In this document: one piece after another, positions 23,618 to 35,026 of the stretch
Layout: each line of letters begins with the position of its first letter
Numbering within the stretch: position 1 is the stretch's first letter
The notes under the pieces: generated by a model
Told to the model about the DNA's origin: nothing
What the model saw: only the letters and a program-made list of their open reading frames with translations
Databases searched by the model: none
Assembly: GCF_027580225.2 (NCBI RefSeq)
Contig: NC_073353.2
Span: forward strand, 36,925,001-36,989,000
Direction: 5' to 3'
Source of the DNA: Misgurnus anguillicaudatus
Taxonomy: Eukaryota > Chordata > Actinopteri > Cypriniformes > Cobitidae
Length of the DNA: 64,000 bases
Made by a program: the position numbers and the translations under genes

Positions 23618-24299
23618 GATATGAGTAGCATATTCATGTATTGTATGTTTCAGGAACTGTAAGTTATTGGTTAATATGACATTATTGAATCATTTATGTT
23701 GCAATAAAATGAAAACCAAGAGCCATTTGCTTTTATTTGTGGTACATTGGTTGCTCATGCATGACCTAAAATGCCTGTTTAATTCATTTCTATTTTTAAA
23801 CGTCATCAAACTACCATTCTGGCTCCAAACTTAGACTGTTTTCCAGGCTTATAAGATGTCACACAGCCAGTGTGCATGGCTTGCTCTCTGCATCTTTAGC
23901 TTGGATATAAAACAAACCTAATAGGTGCATGGTGCTGAGTTACTGGAAACAAGCTGCAAATGTAATCCGCCCACTAATGAAGAGATAAACTGTTGCAAAT
24001 TGAAGCGCATAGTGTTTGTGTGGACATTTCATTTCTGGGTTTAGTGATGATATTGTAGCAAATCAGTCATGCTGTTTTCACGTATCAAATGGCATGTATT
24101 TTTTATTAATGGTAAGGGGAATTTCCTGGGTCCTTTTTGGGATGGGACATTCTTACCCCCCCCCCAAAAAAAAAATATATATATATATTAACAGAGTGGC
24201 TGAAACTACCCATGGGCATGCATTTTGGTGTGCGCATGAGAGCTGTTGTGCATTCGCTAACGTGCTCATGTTAATAAAGTTCGTAATTCATAAATGGTC

Positions 24300-25397
24300 A
24301 AAAGTGGTGACTTCTCTTCCGAGGGGCGCACATTAAAAATTTGTGTTCAGAGTGTCATGTGTGTTGCTCGTCATGTCAAAATATGTGTTAGTTGCGTCAT
24401 GTGCACCTGTGCATCATGTGTCATGTCAAAATACGTGCCTGCTGCACATATGTCGAAAGGGTTTATGATAAACACTGATTAATCACGAAATTAAGGAGTA
24501 TCTGGCAAACATGAGCTTCTCTTTTATCATAAACCCCTTTAGGGGTCTGCAGTAGACACGTATTTTGACATGACGCATGATGCACATAGGTTCACATGAC
24601 GTACCACACACATGACATTCATCGAAAATTAAGTCACAACCTTGAACTTCGAATTAAAAAATGGAATCAACAATGCTGCCACGCCCACATTTCACGTCCG
24701 GTTGGCTTGCTAAGTGAAGAAAAAACACGTTTTGAGTGCTGCGAGTCAACCTCCTCTAACTTCTCTAGCTACAGCCAGTTAAAAGATAGCATGGCAAATG
24801 CAGAAAACACCACGCAAGCTGCACTTTACATGGGAAACAAAAAACAGCAAGCGCCTCTCACCTTCAGCTAAACTCAATTAGAGCGCGCGTGCACAGCAGA
24901 GCGACGTCTGTGACAGGACCGGTCGTTTCTCTGAACTGAGATCTGTTTAAGTTTCACAACAACTTATTTCAGTAGCTTAAAAGTTATGAAAACAGCATTT
25001 AAACATGAATTTTGGGGTATAGTCTCACAATCTCGTCTGACGGTAATAAAAGCGCGTTTTTAATGTGCAAAGTACTGACAGGAATGTTCATCTGACAGGA
25101 AGTTTTGTTTTACCAGGTATGTGCATGTACCGTTTTTTTTTTCACTGGCAGCATGACTAACATGGCAGGGCATCTCCGGGTTCAAGGTCAGATATTATAG
25201 TTCATAAAAGTCTAGTCGAAAAATGGCATAGCATTTTTGTGCTTTCAAAAAAATTAAAAAATCGATAATCGAATTGAATCTAATCGTGACCTTAGAATAA
25301 AAAATTTAATCGAATAGAGGATTTGGAGAATCGTGACAACCCTAGGCTAAATACATGTTGTTATGAGCTTCGCATAGTGTCCACTTCAGCCGCCACT
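24300..25397. mobile_element. CAGTGGCGG-family foldback enlarged by an insertion
   Basis: The left arm aaagtggtgacttctcttcc and right arm ...cttcagccgccacta match the family at 12240 and 23277. The middle (about 24620-25345) is unrelated and ends aatcgtgacaaccctag, a common hAT-type right end. The left end of this insert is not clear. Confidence 0.6.
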
Positions 25398-25399
25398 AT

Positions 25400-26700
25400 C
25401 CGTGAACTTCTTCGTATTGTCACAATGTTTTAATGGTCTAATGGGTCACAGAGCGCAAGTTTAATATAATTATTTAGAGACGTCCCTTTGGAGATGTCCT
25501 ATTTATGATATTATTTACCGTAAAGCGTATTGCTCATATTCTACATATGTGAAAGCAAATGATTCTGACTATGCACATTGTCAGCTATGCGGCACTATGG
25601 AGGGTTTGAGCACAATCTCTATGTCATCTTCTGTCATGGCAGCCCAGTAGTTTAAAAAAGTTTCTTGTTGGTATAACCGACTCCAAACAGAGTCGTTTGG
25701 CCTCTGTTAGCTAAACCAAGTTAGTTAAACTGTTAACCTGTTTATAGCTAGCTACCTGAATAAGTTACCCATACAGTTTAATGGCGCAGGCATTTCAAAG
25801 AAACTCTATTGTTCCCTTGAGTATTTATGTTTGCTACCACCACAGTAATGCAATAAAGCAGACAATTATGTTCAACAGGACTGCACGTTTGCAATGCTTT
25901 GGCAAGCCTTGCATCTGTGTTTACTTACTTGCGTAAAGTATGTTCTGGATTTACTCTTCTGTGTGTTTAGAGCTTCAAACATTCAATAACACCCAGCCCC
26001 AGTGGAGAGCTGTGAAATGTCCTTTTTTTTTTTGCTTTGATGGGTTTATGACACAGTTAAGCTTTTGCTGAGGTCTTGTGCCACAGTCGCTTTCATATTA
26101 CAAGTGTTACTTGATATGTTACCCCCAACACGGTTTATAAGAAATATTACGAGTGGGATGCGGTCTGCGAACATCAGTGCAGGAAATTAACGATCTTCGT
26201 CACAATGCAAAAATGCCTTAATTGGTCAAATAATTGTCCGTCCTTCTGCTATGTTTCCATCTGTCTTTCATTCACTCCCCATGGACGTCCCGCTGTTTGC
26301 ACAAACTAATGGTTTGAAGCACAGGACCAGAACTCAACATGTAATATGTGCTTGTGAGATTGTGTTGTAGTGTGGTGAGCCAACAATATGGTTCAAAAAT
26401 AAATACTCTCAGTTCAGACAGAGTGGTCAGAGAGACAAACAGGTTACATAAGTTTTGTAATGATACACTGATGGGTTCAGTTTATTTCAGTAATCTAGAA
26501 AGCAGGTAAAGCACAAACCGTGAGACATGGCCGACCTTCACTGCTTTCCTCTTGCATGCTACCCTAGACTGTAAAAAAAATCAAAATGAAGTCAAAACAT
26601 CTCAAAAATGGCCACAGATATATCTGCGCCAACGTTATTTGGAGCCGAAGTCTGCACAGTAGTGGTCAGGAGGTGGAGCCTCTGTATCAAGGCCCCGCCC
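25400..26700. other. desert sequence, no gene recognised
   Basis: Nothing supported beyond short AT runs. Around 26560-26700 a repeat-like block continues on the far side of the MITE at 26709-26972. Confidence 0.4.
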
Positions 26701-26708
26701 ACTTTCCT

Positions 26709-26972
26709 CCCTACTGAAAAATCCAGCTAAGACCAGCATAAGCTGGTAGCTGGTTTTAGCTGGTTTAAGGTGGTTTACGCTGGTCCTCCCAGCCTGACAA
26801 AGCTGGTCATGCTGGTGGGCAAGCTGGTCTTCCAGCTAGACCAGCTTAAAAAGTGACCAAAACACAGCTAGACCAGCTTGCTACACCAGCAAAACCAGCT
26901 AAAACCAAGCTGGAGACCAGCTAAAACCAGCTCACTAGCTTATGCTGGTCTTAGCTGGATTTTTCAGTAGGG
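26709..26972. mobile_element. foldback MITE rich in CAGCTGGT-like units
   Basis: 264 bp with ends CCCTACTGAAAAATCCAGCT and AGCTGGATTTTTCAGTAGGG, a perfect 20-bp inverted repeat. The interior repeats agctggt/accagct throughout. A half copy is at 36167-36291. Confidence 0.85.
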
Positions 26973-27163
26973 CTGTTTGACTATCACACAATTAAAGTGT
27001 ATTAGAAGTGTACCTTGATTTTTAAGTTTGGCTTACGTCCCATTTGTTTACACCGAGAGGGTGGAGCTTATGGCCTATACCACAGCCAGCCAATAGGGGG
27101 CGATCGAAATGTTTTGGCTTCACTTTTCAAGATGTGTGTGGCACGCCCGCATACTACAATTAT

Positions 27164-27403
27164 CAGTGTTGTCAACTTGGTGACTTTGTCGCTGGATTTA
27201 GCAACTTTAACCAACTTGAGATCTGTATGCATTGCATGTGGCCTACACTGCCCAACAGATGAAAGTGCCAATGTAGTCAGAATGCAAACATGACGTCATG
27301 ACATCACTTATATGCTGATTATGTAATGACGTTATGTAGCGACATTTAGCGACTTTCCAAGAAGGCTTCAGCTACTTTCCATTTAAAATAGGTGGTAACA
27401 CTG
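27164..27403. mobile_element. small hAT-type MITE (CAGTGTTG...AACACTG)
   Basis: Ends CAGTGTTGTCAAC and GGTGGTAACACTG; flanks acaattat / atcattat match 6 of 8. The interior has the repeated gcgact/tcgctg text common in fish. Confidence 0.6.
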
Positions 27404-27559
27404 ATCATTATGCTCTTGCATTTGCTGTAGTATTTTATGTTAAATCCTTTTTATTGTTAGAAATCTTTTGCCATTCTGATCAATTAGTGAGTCAAGACAG
27501 AAATGATAAAAATCACAGCTGATATTCATTCTGTTTATTATCACCTTGGACATTTTGTT

Positions 27560-27675
27560 TCTACATACATTTGTTTTTATCCAAAGTAGCTTACAGGGAA
27601 TTCAGTTCCCTGAAGATCGAAACCATGAACTTGGTGTTGCAAACACAATCCTTTACCAACTGAGCTACAGAAATG
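27560..27675 (-). repeat. tRNA-derived SINE fragment
   Basis: On the minus strand: gtagctcagttggtaaagga (A box) and ggtttcgatcttc (B-box-like), then a tail. tRNA-like but with degraded stems, so a SINE. Confidence 0.6.
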
Positions 27676-27987
27676 CAATGTAGTGTAAATACCACACTAT
27701 GCTACACTAAATAGTATACACACTATACAGGTCTACTATATACTGCACACTCTAGTATGTATGCAAAGTATTTTACTTTCCACCACAAAAAATACGAGAG
27801 GATTGGAGGCATAGTTTGAGTCCATATGTTTGATGATTGGGGTGTTGGTCTCAGTCCTCCGTCTTTTCGTAGTTCATCTAGTCTTAATTCCTGGGATTAC
27901 ATGGCTGGCCTGTTGCATGAGAGAAAGAATGAGGCTATTGGACGCCTTAAACTTACACATCTAATTCCTTTCTAAAGCTGTTCAGTC

Positions 27988-28015
27988 TCTCTCTCTCTCT
28001 CTCTTGCTCTCTCTC
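27988..28015 (+). repeat. (CT)n microsatellite
   Basis: tctctctctctctctct run with one tg interruption. Confidence 0.85.
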
Positions 28016-28231
28016 ACTCCATTCCTCTAAAGTCACTTTTTCAGTTTCTTCTATTTAATTTCAAAGTAGGGGTGAACGCAAACTAACGTGGGGTTAATTG
28101 TATCACGGCTACTTTACATATACAGGATCGAGCAATCTGTAGTTTGGTATTTTTCTCTTAATGTCAGAAGATGATCTCCTGTGAATTTGGGAAAAGTTTT
28201 GATGTGTTTTAATTAAGATATTGAACATAGA

Positions 28232-28442
28232 GGGGCGGTTTCCCAGAACGGGATTAGACTAGTCCGAGACTAAAATAAATGTAAGAGCTGTCCAAACTGA
28301 AAACAACTTGCACTGACATATCTTAAAATACACCAGTTCCCTTTGTTTTGCTTCAAAATGCACGCCAGTAATGTTTTTAGTAAGGCGTGTATATTTCCTA
28401 ATTAAACTAAGGCCTAGTCTTGGTTTAAGATAATACCACCCC
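28232..28442. repeat. short foldback repeat (GATTAGACTAGTCC family)
   Basis: gcggtttcccagaacgggat ... ggcctagtcttgg ... ccacccc. Close copy at 30933-31170, about 85-90% identical by eye. Confidence 0.7.
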
Positions 28443-28449
28443 AGAGTGT

Positions 28450-30930
28450 TTTGGGGGCATGGAAGTAAATTTCTTAATTTTATGTTTTTTTTTTTTTCAA
28501 TTTCTGAGTTGTGTGTGTAAGTCAAGAAATCCAACCTTATATTATTTTAATCACTGTATTGTTACCTAATACATAACACCATTTTGAAACATGTCAGTGA
28601 CTTCTAGTAATTGATAGGTGGGATTGAAAACATTTTTACACAGCAGGGTTAGTTGTCACACAGTTACAATTAAGCCTCAGGTAAACAATCATAATGAATA
28701 AAAACAATACTATTCATCAAAATGATAACTGTTAATACAATATCAGGGAAAATAACTCACAATTTTGACTTTTTTTGTCTTAATTGTGCAGCCCTTTCAA
28801 AATAATCTATTTATATGCATTGATGCATAATACAAGGATGGTTAGATGAAGGATGATGGATGGATGAATATGTGGATATCTATCTATTATAGGCAGATAT
28901 ATAAACAAATACCCATCTTTAGTATACAGACTGAATTTTATTGAATTATTTGTGTTTAAACGAAATTTCACAAATTATTTGAAATATTTAAAGTAAGAGG
29001 TCAATGAAATAAGTGCTAGTATTGGTTAGAAAACATATATACAATATAATAAAATAACAAAAAAAGTTATCAATGAACATTCAGACATTATTAATATTTA
29101 GTTTTAGATTTAAAGAGATAACTCTTTAAAAACCTTTGCCAAGTAAGCCGCCTATATAGTCATAATTTTAAGGCTTCAAAATCATGCAAAAGCTTGTTTC
29201 AGTACAAATATAGGGAATTATAATTATTTTCATGGTCTGCGTTTTGTTTTATTGTCTCTTGTAAGGTTCCTGTCTTTTATTTTGTAATTCATTAGTTGTC
29301 TTTTATTTTGATGTTCTATGTTCATTTCCTGTTGTATCCTGGTCATTTTTGTGAATTAGTTGCTTTGTTGTTAGTTGTCTAGTTGTGTTGTTCTTATGTA
29401 TCTCCGAGTATTTCCTGCTCCTTATTGTGAATTGAACATTTTCTGAAGTCATTTGGTAAGTTCTTATGTTCTTTCGTTATATCATGTTTTCAGTTTCTTG
29501 TTTAAGCAGGTGTTTGTTATTCTTTATTACTTATTATGAGTTAAGTCTGCACTTTAGCTCGTCATAAGATGTATGCTAGCGGTACCTTGTAGTTTCGTGC
29601 AAATTGTAAGTCGGGATCTCTATATTACATTATTTTCAGGAAAGTTAAATTAATTGTGAATTCATCATGTGGAAAGAGAAAGGCCTTGCAGACATGATCA
29701 TTAAAAGCATTATAGCTGATTTTGTCATAAATTTGTTGCCGGTCCAGCAGATAAGTTTCTGCTGTTTGTCTGCCATTCTCCCTCTGTTTACACAGTGGAC
29801 GTGAACTCGCTAATGATGACGAATAATGTCTGCGTGAACACGGTGCGCAGTGGTATGCAAAACACGTTCACATAAGAGGAGCAATAATTGCATGCGTCCA
29901 ATTATTGCATTCAGTCCGAGTTCAATGATTTGTTGAACAGGTTTTGGTCCACTTTCACAGATGACATATATCTAAACAAATACATTTAGACACTTTAACA
30001 TAGTGATTTAGTCAATATGAATGTAAAAACATGTTTTGCTGCAAGAGATGCATACGTGAATGTCCTCCCCAATGAGACATATTTTTCTCAGATCTTAAAT
30101 ATTAGAGAGAGAGTACACGGAAAACCATTATTTGGCAAGACCTTGTATAACCAATAATGCATTTGTCATCTTTTATTTGCCTTGCTTGTGTGTGTATAGG
30201 CAAATTTGGGCCTGCAACCATGCATGTACATTCTTGGCGGTCATGACCGCAGTTTTAGCTGGCACAAAAAATTCTGCCAAACAACATGTTGAATTTGTTC
30301 TTAGCTAACCCACATTTCCTGGTCTTAGAAAAGAAACCGGATTGACTTAAACAGATTCTTTCTTATAAAAGATCTGAAAGGGCTTTCTTTAAAAACATCA
30401 TTTATAAAAGGAGTCCTGAATCAAACTCTGGATAGAACTGTTTAAAATCACCTTTTATAAAAGTATTCCACTAAAAAATGCGTATGTGTACACCATGTAT
30501 TGTTAAAGTCTGTGTTTGGGCTCATATAAAAAGGTGGTTGTGCTTTGACCACAATGAATCTTGCCAGTGGTATGTTCTGCTTTCTCTGTCACTCATCCAG
30601 CCATTAGAAATGCTGAGATTTATTTACACATTGGTGATCTGAACAATTTGCATGTATGCATATATTTACATTATCCATTATGCATTTATGTATGTGGCAA
30701 ACACATTTATCCTAAACGACTTAAAGGTGTACATCTGTCTGTGTTTTCTGAGATTTAACCCATGACCTTTGCGTTGCTAACTATACTGTGTATAATGCAT
30801 TTTTCTAAAGACATCAACAAAAACTTTCCAACTTCACAGCTATTTCAAAATAACAAAACATTTGGAAATAAAAGCATTAATCCAAATGTACTGGTACAGT
30901 TTGTAGATAAAATAAATCTTTAACAACTTT
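28450..30930. other. AT-rich desert, no gene recognised
   Basis: Contains a T/G-rich block at 29240-29640 and SINE-like text at 30640-30800. No exon supported. Confidence 0.4.
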
Positions 30931-30932
30931 TT

Positions 30933-31170
30933 GGGACGGTTTCCCAGACAGGGATTAGACTAGTCCTAGACTAAAATAAATGTAAGAGCTGTCCAAACTG
31001 AAAACAACTTACACTGACATATCTTAAAATACATCAGTGCCCTTTGTTTTGCCTCAAAATGCACACAAGTAGTGTTTTTAGAAAGGCATGTTTGTTAAGA
31101 TTAGTTATATTTCTTAATTAAACTAAGGCCTAGTCCTGGCTTAATCTAATCCCTGTCCGGAAAACCACCA
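30933..31170. repeat. short foldback repeat, second GATTAGACTAGTCC copy
   Basis: gacggtttcccagacaggga ... taatccctgtccggaaaacc; ends are imperfect inverted repeats. Same family as 28232-28442. Confidence 0.7.
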
Positions 31171-31229
31171 CTAGAAGTCAGATTTGTTTTGTAAAGTGTG
31201 TACTTGAAGACCTATTAGCAATAAAAAAA

Positions 31230-31625
31230 AATCTATAAAGCACTTTCACGTGTGATTCATAAACCAAACGTACGCGCAGAAAACGCGCGTACCTCTTTCA
31301 AATCTATAAATCGCAAGTGAACTTGAACTTGTGCGCACAGCCAAGCAGTTTCAGATCTCCGCCTTTAAACGATGCCTAATTAATCTCATAGACATATAAA
31401 AAGCACTTGTCAATGTTTAAACACAATGTCAAGCAGAAAGAATGGCTTATATTTCCAAAAACCTGCAGCAATCAGACAAGCAAAAGTGCGTACGTCTGCT
31501 CAGACCCTGACGTGGCACTAAGCACTTTTCCACGTCAAAGACAGTTTTTATAAATATGAACTTTACGATCAAATCTGTGCGTACGCATGCTTTATAAATA
31601 AGGCCTTACATGCGATTTATCGTGC
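31230..31625. mobile_element. probable MITE with GCGTACG-rich ends
   Basis: Left ataaaccaaacgtacgcgca and right gtgcgtacgcatgctttata are imperfect inverses, with a central acctgcagcaatcag block. Exact ends not fixed. Confidence 0.5.
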
Positions 31626-32066
31626 AGCCCTACAACTTACCTTTTTGAAGTCATAACTATATTAAAATATCCAAGTCTGATATGAAACAAATAAAGTCCG
31701 ATATTAAATGTGTTCTCGGTTTGTCACATCACAGAAAAATTTTATATTAACCAACCAGCCAAAGTTGAATCATAAAAAATGCAAGTAAATAAAAACAAAT
31801 GATAAAATTTTTGGAAAAACAGGCAGGATTCTTGGCTCTCAAGCGCTGGGGGCGTGTCTGCTGTCAGTGCTTAAACCACACCCACTCGCTTAAAACTTGC
31901 TGTCTCTCTCAACTTTCAAATTCTGCTGAATAGATACTCGTGGTTGTGTTAGGGGCGGGGCCATGTGCGGTGATGCTAGTGCATCATTGAGCTACTATTT
32001 TAGCCCCGCCCAAATAATCATGTACTACATAGTTCACAGTCTTTATAACTGCAATATGTTTCTAAC

Positions 32067-33427
32067 TAGGGCTGGGTTTCGATTCAAATTTCAAGAATCG
32101 ATTCGATTCCGATTCTCAAGATCTTGAATCGATTATCATTGTTCGATTCGATTCGATCCGATCTGATCCGATCTTCGAGATTTAGATAAGTGTTTTTGAA
32201 AAAAGCCCGAAATGGTGCCTTATAGGGGTGGGCGGAATGACCAAAAATCTATTCCACAGAATGAGTCATTTTATTTCATGGTAACGGTACATTTCAGTTT
32301 TTTAGTTTATATTGTTTTTGTAATATAAAAATTTGCAGTTATTTGCCACTCACTATAGCTTTTAACTGCTCACCACAGTTTTAAAATATGGACAATTTAA
32401 AGTAAATAATGTTAAAGTGAAAATGCCCAGATGATAACAACAGATTAAGTCTTGATAGACAGAATCTTGTTTTTAATTGAGTTATTAATTTTATAGACTA
32501 TTGAAGCTATAGTATACATTGTATTTTGTATTTATGCATACATTACATTATAAATAGGCAGTATGTAAAATGAGGTATAAATATTATGCACAAACATACA
32601 GACAGGATAAATACCTGTATATGAGAGACAGAGCTCTAGATAAGCGAATTAGGCATCAAACTACATCGCTCCAGCAGCGGACGTGTCACTGATATAAACA
32701 CGAGTTTTGTCTAACCCCTCGTTCAGACAGCCAGCGACGTTATCGCTGTGTGTCGCTTGTCTCTTTCAATGAGGCGTTTCTAAATCTGTTTGTCATAAAC
32801 AAATGAGTACCATCCACGGCAGTAACTGACGAGAGAAGGATGACGTGAACTCTACTGCTTTGTTCTCATTGGTAGTTGCTCCCGAAAGTCGCTCGACATT
32901 TGCATAAAGTTAAACTTTTCTTAACTTTTTCGCGTCGCTGGACACGCCCATACGGTCGCCAACGGTCACTTTCGGAAAACTTTACAACTATTAGCATTAT
33001 GTTCAAGAAGAACTCTTTATTTGGCGACCCGTTGCGCGCGCCTCAAGTAACCTCTGCCCGTGACACCGGCTGCATGAGCACAGAGGGAGGGAGAGATTCG
33101 CTGCCAGACCCGTGGTGGATTCACTGGCACTTATTATAAAAATAACAAAAATAACTCGTTCATTTATTATGAGTGGATTATTTTACATGTAGATTGCAGC
33201 TTTGAGCGTTTCTAGAGTTTTCAAAACAACCGCTTGCTTAACGTTACTGACCGCTATGTTCGTTGTTTTAATGTCCTTCCACCTCGCGCGCATGCATGAA
33301 TTCAATGACGCGGCAAGTTTAAGTTATTAATTATTAAATTGATTCTCAGAGTTACGGATCGATCTTTGGAAATTAACATGAAAATCGATTCAGAATCGGT
33401 GAATCGATTTTTTTCAACACAGCCCTA
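32067..33427. mobile_element. 1.36-kb hAT-type element with perfect 8-bp duplication
   Basis: TTTCTAAC flanks both ends (32059-32066 and 33428-33435). Ends TAGGGCTGGGTTTCGATTC / ...AACACAGCCCTA, with subterminal atcgattcgatt runs on the left and gaatcgatttt on the right. An 87-codon open frame (32876-33139) shows no transposase motif, so the element looks non-autonomous. Confidence 0.85.
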
Positions 33428-33439
33428 TTTCTAACATAT

Positions 33440-34350
33440 ATAATGTGTTCAAAAAACAAATCTCTGAAACTACTTTACACAGACTTCAAAAAGATATTAA
33501 TTTGGCATGAGATGACAGATTGCTGTTAAATAACACTCAAGCACATAACCCAACCGAATCTTTAAAATCATCCAAAAATCACTTTGTCAAAGATGACCCA
33601 GTTAATGGCTAAAAACTGGTTTTGGTCACGACTCTCATGCGTTTACAGTTCTGCAGAGAATCTCACATAGTTCGTCTGAAGACACGGAAGCTGTACAGAG
33701 TATATAATTATGTTGGAAATTTTCCTACGCTAAGCAGGATGTTTATCAAGCGCCCTTATTTTCAAACCCGCATATGAAAGTCAGCCGTCTTTGCAAAGGG
33801 TTAAAGCAAATTCTTGACCAAACATTGTCAACCGTAAACATGGCAGTGACCTGCTTCATCCTCTGAATTGTCTTGATGTGACACTAAAGTGTAAATATAA
33901 AGATAAATCATGTTACGATGGAACACACAGTATAAGTTAATGACACATACACATGAATCTATAGCTTTGACTTTAACAATGCTTCTATCTCAGTCCGGGA
34001 GAAAATTCACTTAGCAGGAGATTTTCATTTGGAAGAAGATAATGTTTCTCTCATTACCATTTAAATTTTCCGATTTCAGTGCGCTGCGAGAGCTGCCAGC
34101 AAGGGTGGAACTGAAGGAACACAGTCGATGAGAACATGAAGAGCTTCAAGGTAATTTATGTGCAATTTTAGTAGGATGAATGAAAAATTCTGGCTCTGCG
34201 CTGCCGTCAAAGCTGTTTGTTGTTTTTGCAACCTGAGCGATTCATCAGCAAGACCATCCCGTTCCTGAACTGTTAACCCATGCACCTTTGTCAGGCAATT
34301 TAAAGAGGGCTTTAAGTCATCATGAAATTAAAATGAGCCCATATAACCTT
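33440..34350. other. desert sequence, no gene recognised
   Basis: No clear repeat or exon. Sits between two bounded transposons. Confidence 0.4.
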
Positions 34351-34357
34351 TTTTTAA

Positions 34358-34652
34358 AGGTATAGATTATCCAAAAATAAAAATGTAGGCATCATTTATT
34401 CAACCTCAAGCCTGTACAAATTTCGTTGTACTGCCAAAGGAAGAAATTTTGTAGCCAAACCATTTTTGAGCACCTTTGACTTCCATGTTTTTTTCTTTTC
34501 TTACTATAAAAGTCAATGGTGCTCCTGTGCTCAGTTACAAATATCTTCATTTGTGTTCAGCAAAATAAAAAAATGTATACAAGTTTGGAACAACATGAGG
34601 GTAAGTAAATATAAATAATGACAGAATTTTCATTTTTAGGTGAACTATTCCT
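34358..34652. mobile_element. TTAA-type foldback (GTTCACC family), diverged
   Basis: TTAA at 34354-34357 then AGGTATAGATTATCC; right end AGGTGAACTATTCCT, with the right TTAA mutated to TTGG. It is especially close to the fragment at 35790-36055, sharing tagccaaaccattttt-like and gtgctcctgtgctcagttac text. Confidence 0.7.
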
Positions 34653-35026
34653 TTGGTCTTATTGGTAAATGTTTGAAAAGTTGTCATCTTAATCTCTAAC
34701 AAAATATCTTTCTCCACCTCTGAAATATTTTGTTAAAGCTAACATTCTTACGTTTCCGCCCTTCCCATCCAACCCAACCACCTGAATCCAGTTGTGACGA
34801 CTTTTTATGATCCAATCTGTAAATCTGTTTGCGATACAGATAAAATCATGGTTCCTCCTACATATTTGTACTTGGAAAAGGTTGTGAAAAACTTAGTGGG
34901 TACTTTATGTTGATATAATGACGTAAGGGATGTAGCAGATTAGGCCAGATCAAGTTGGCAACTACTACTGTTTGTTGGTTCACCATGGTAAACCAAAAAA
35001 ACACAGTAAACTATTTGGGCTGTGTG

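Noticed and set aside
26709..26972. Minisatellite of CAGCTGGT units
   Set aside because: The perfect 20-bp inverted ends show it is a foldback MITE; the internal repeats are part of the element.
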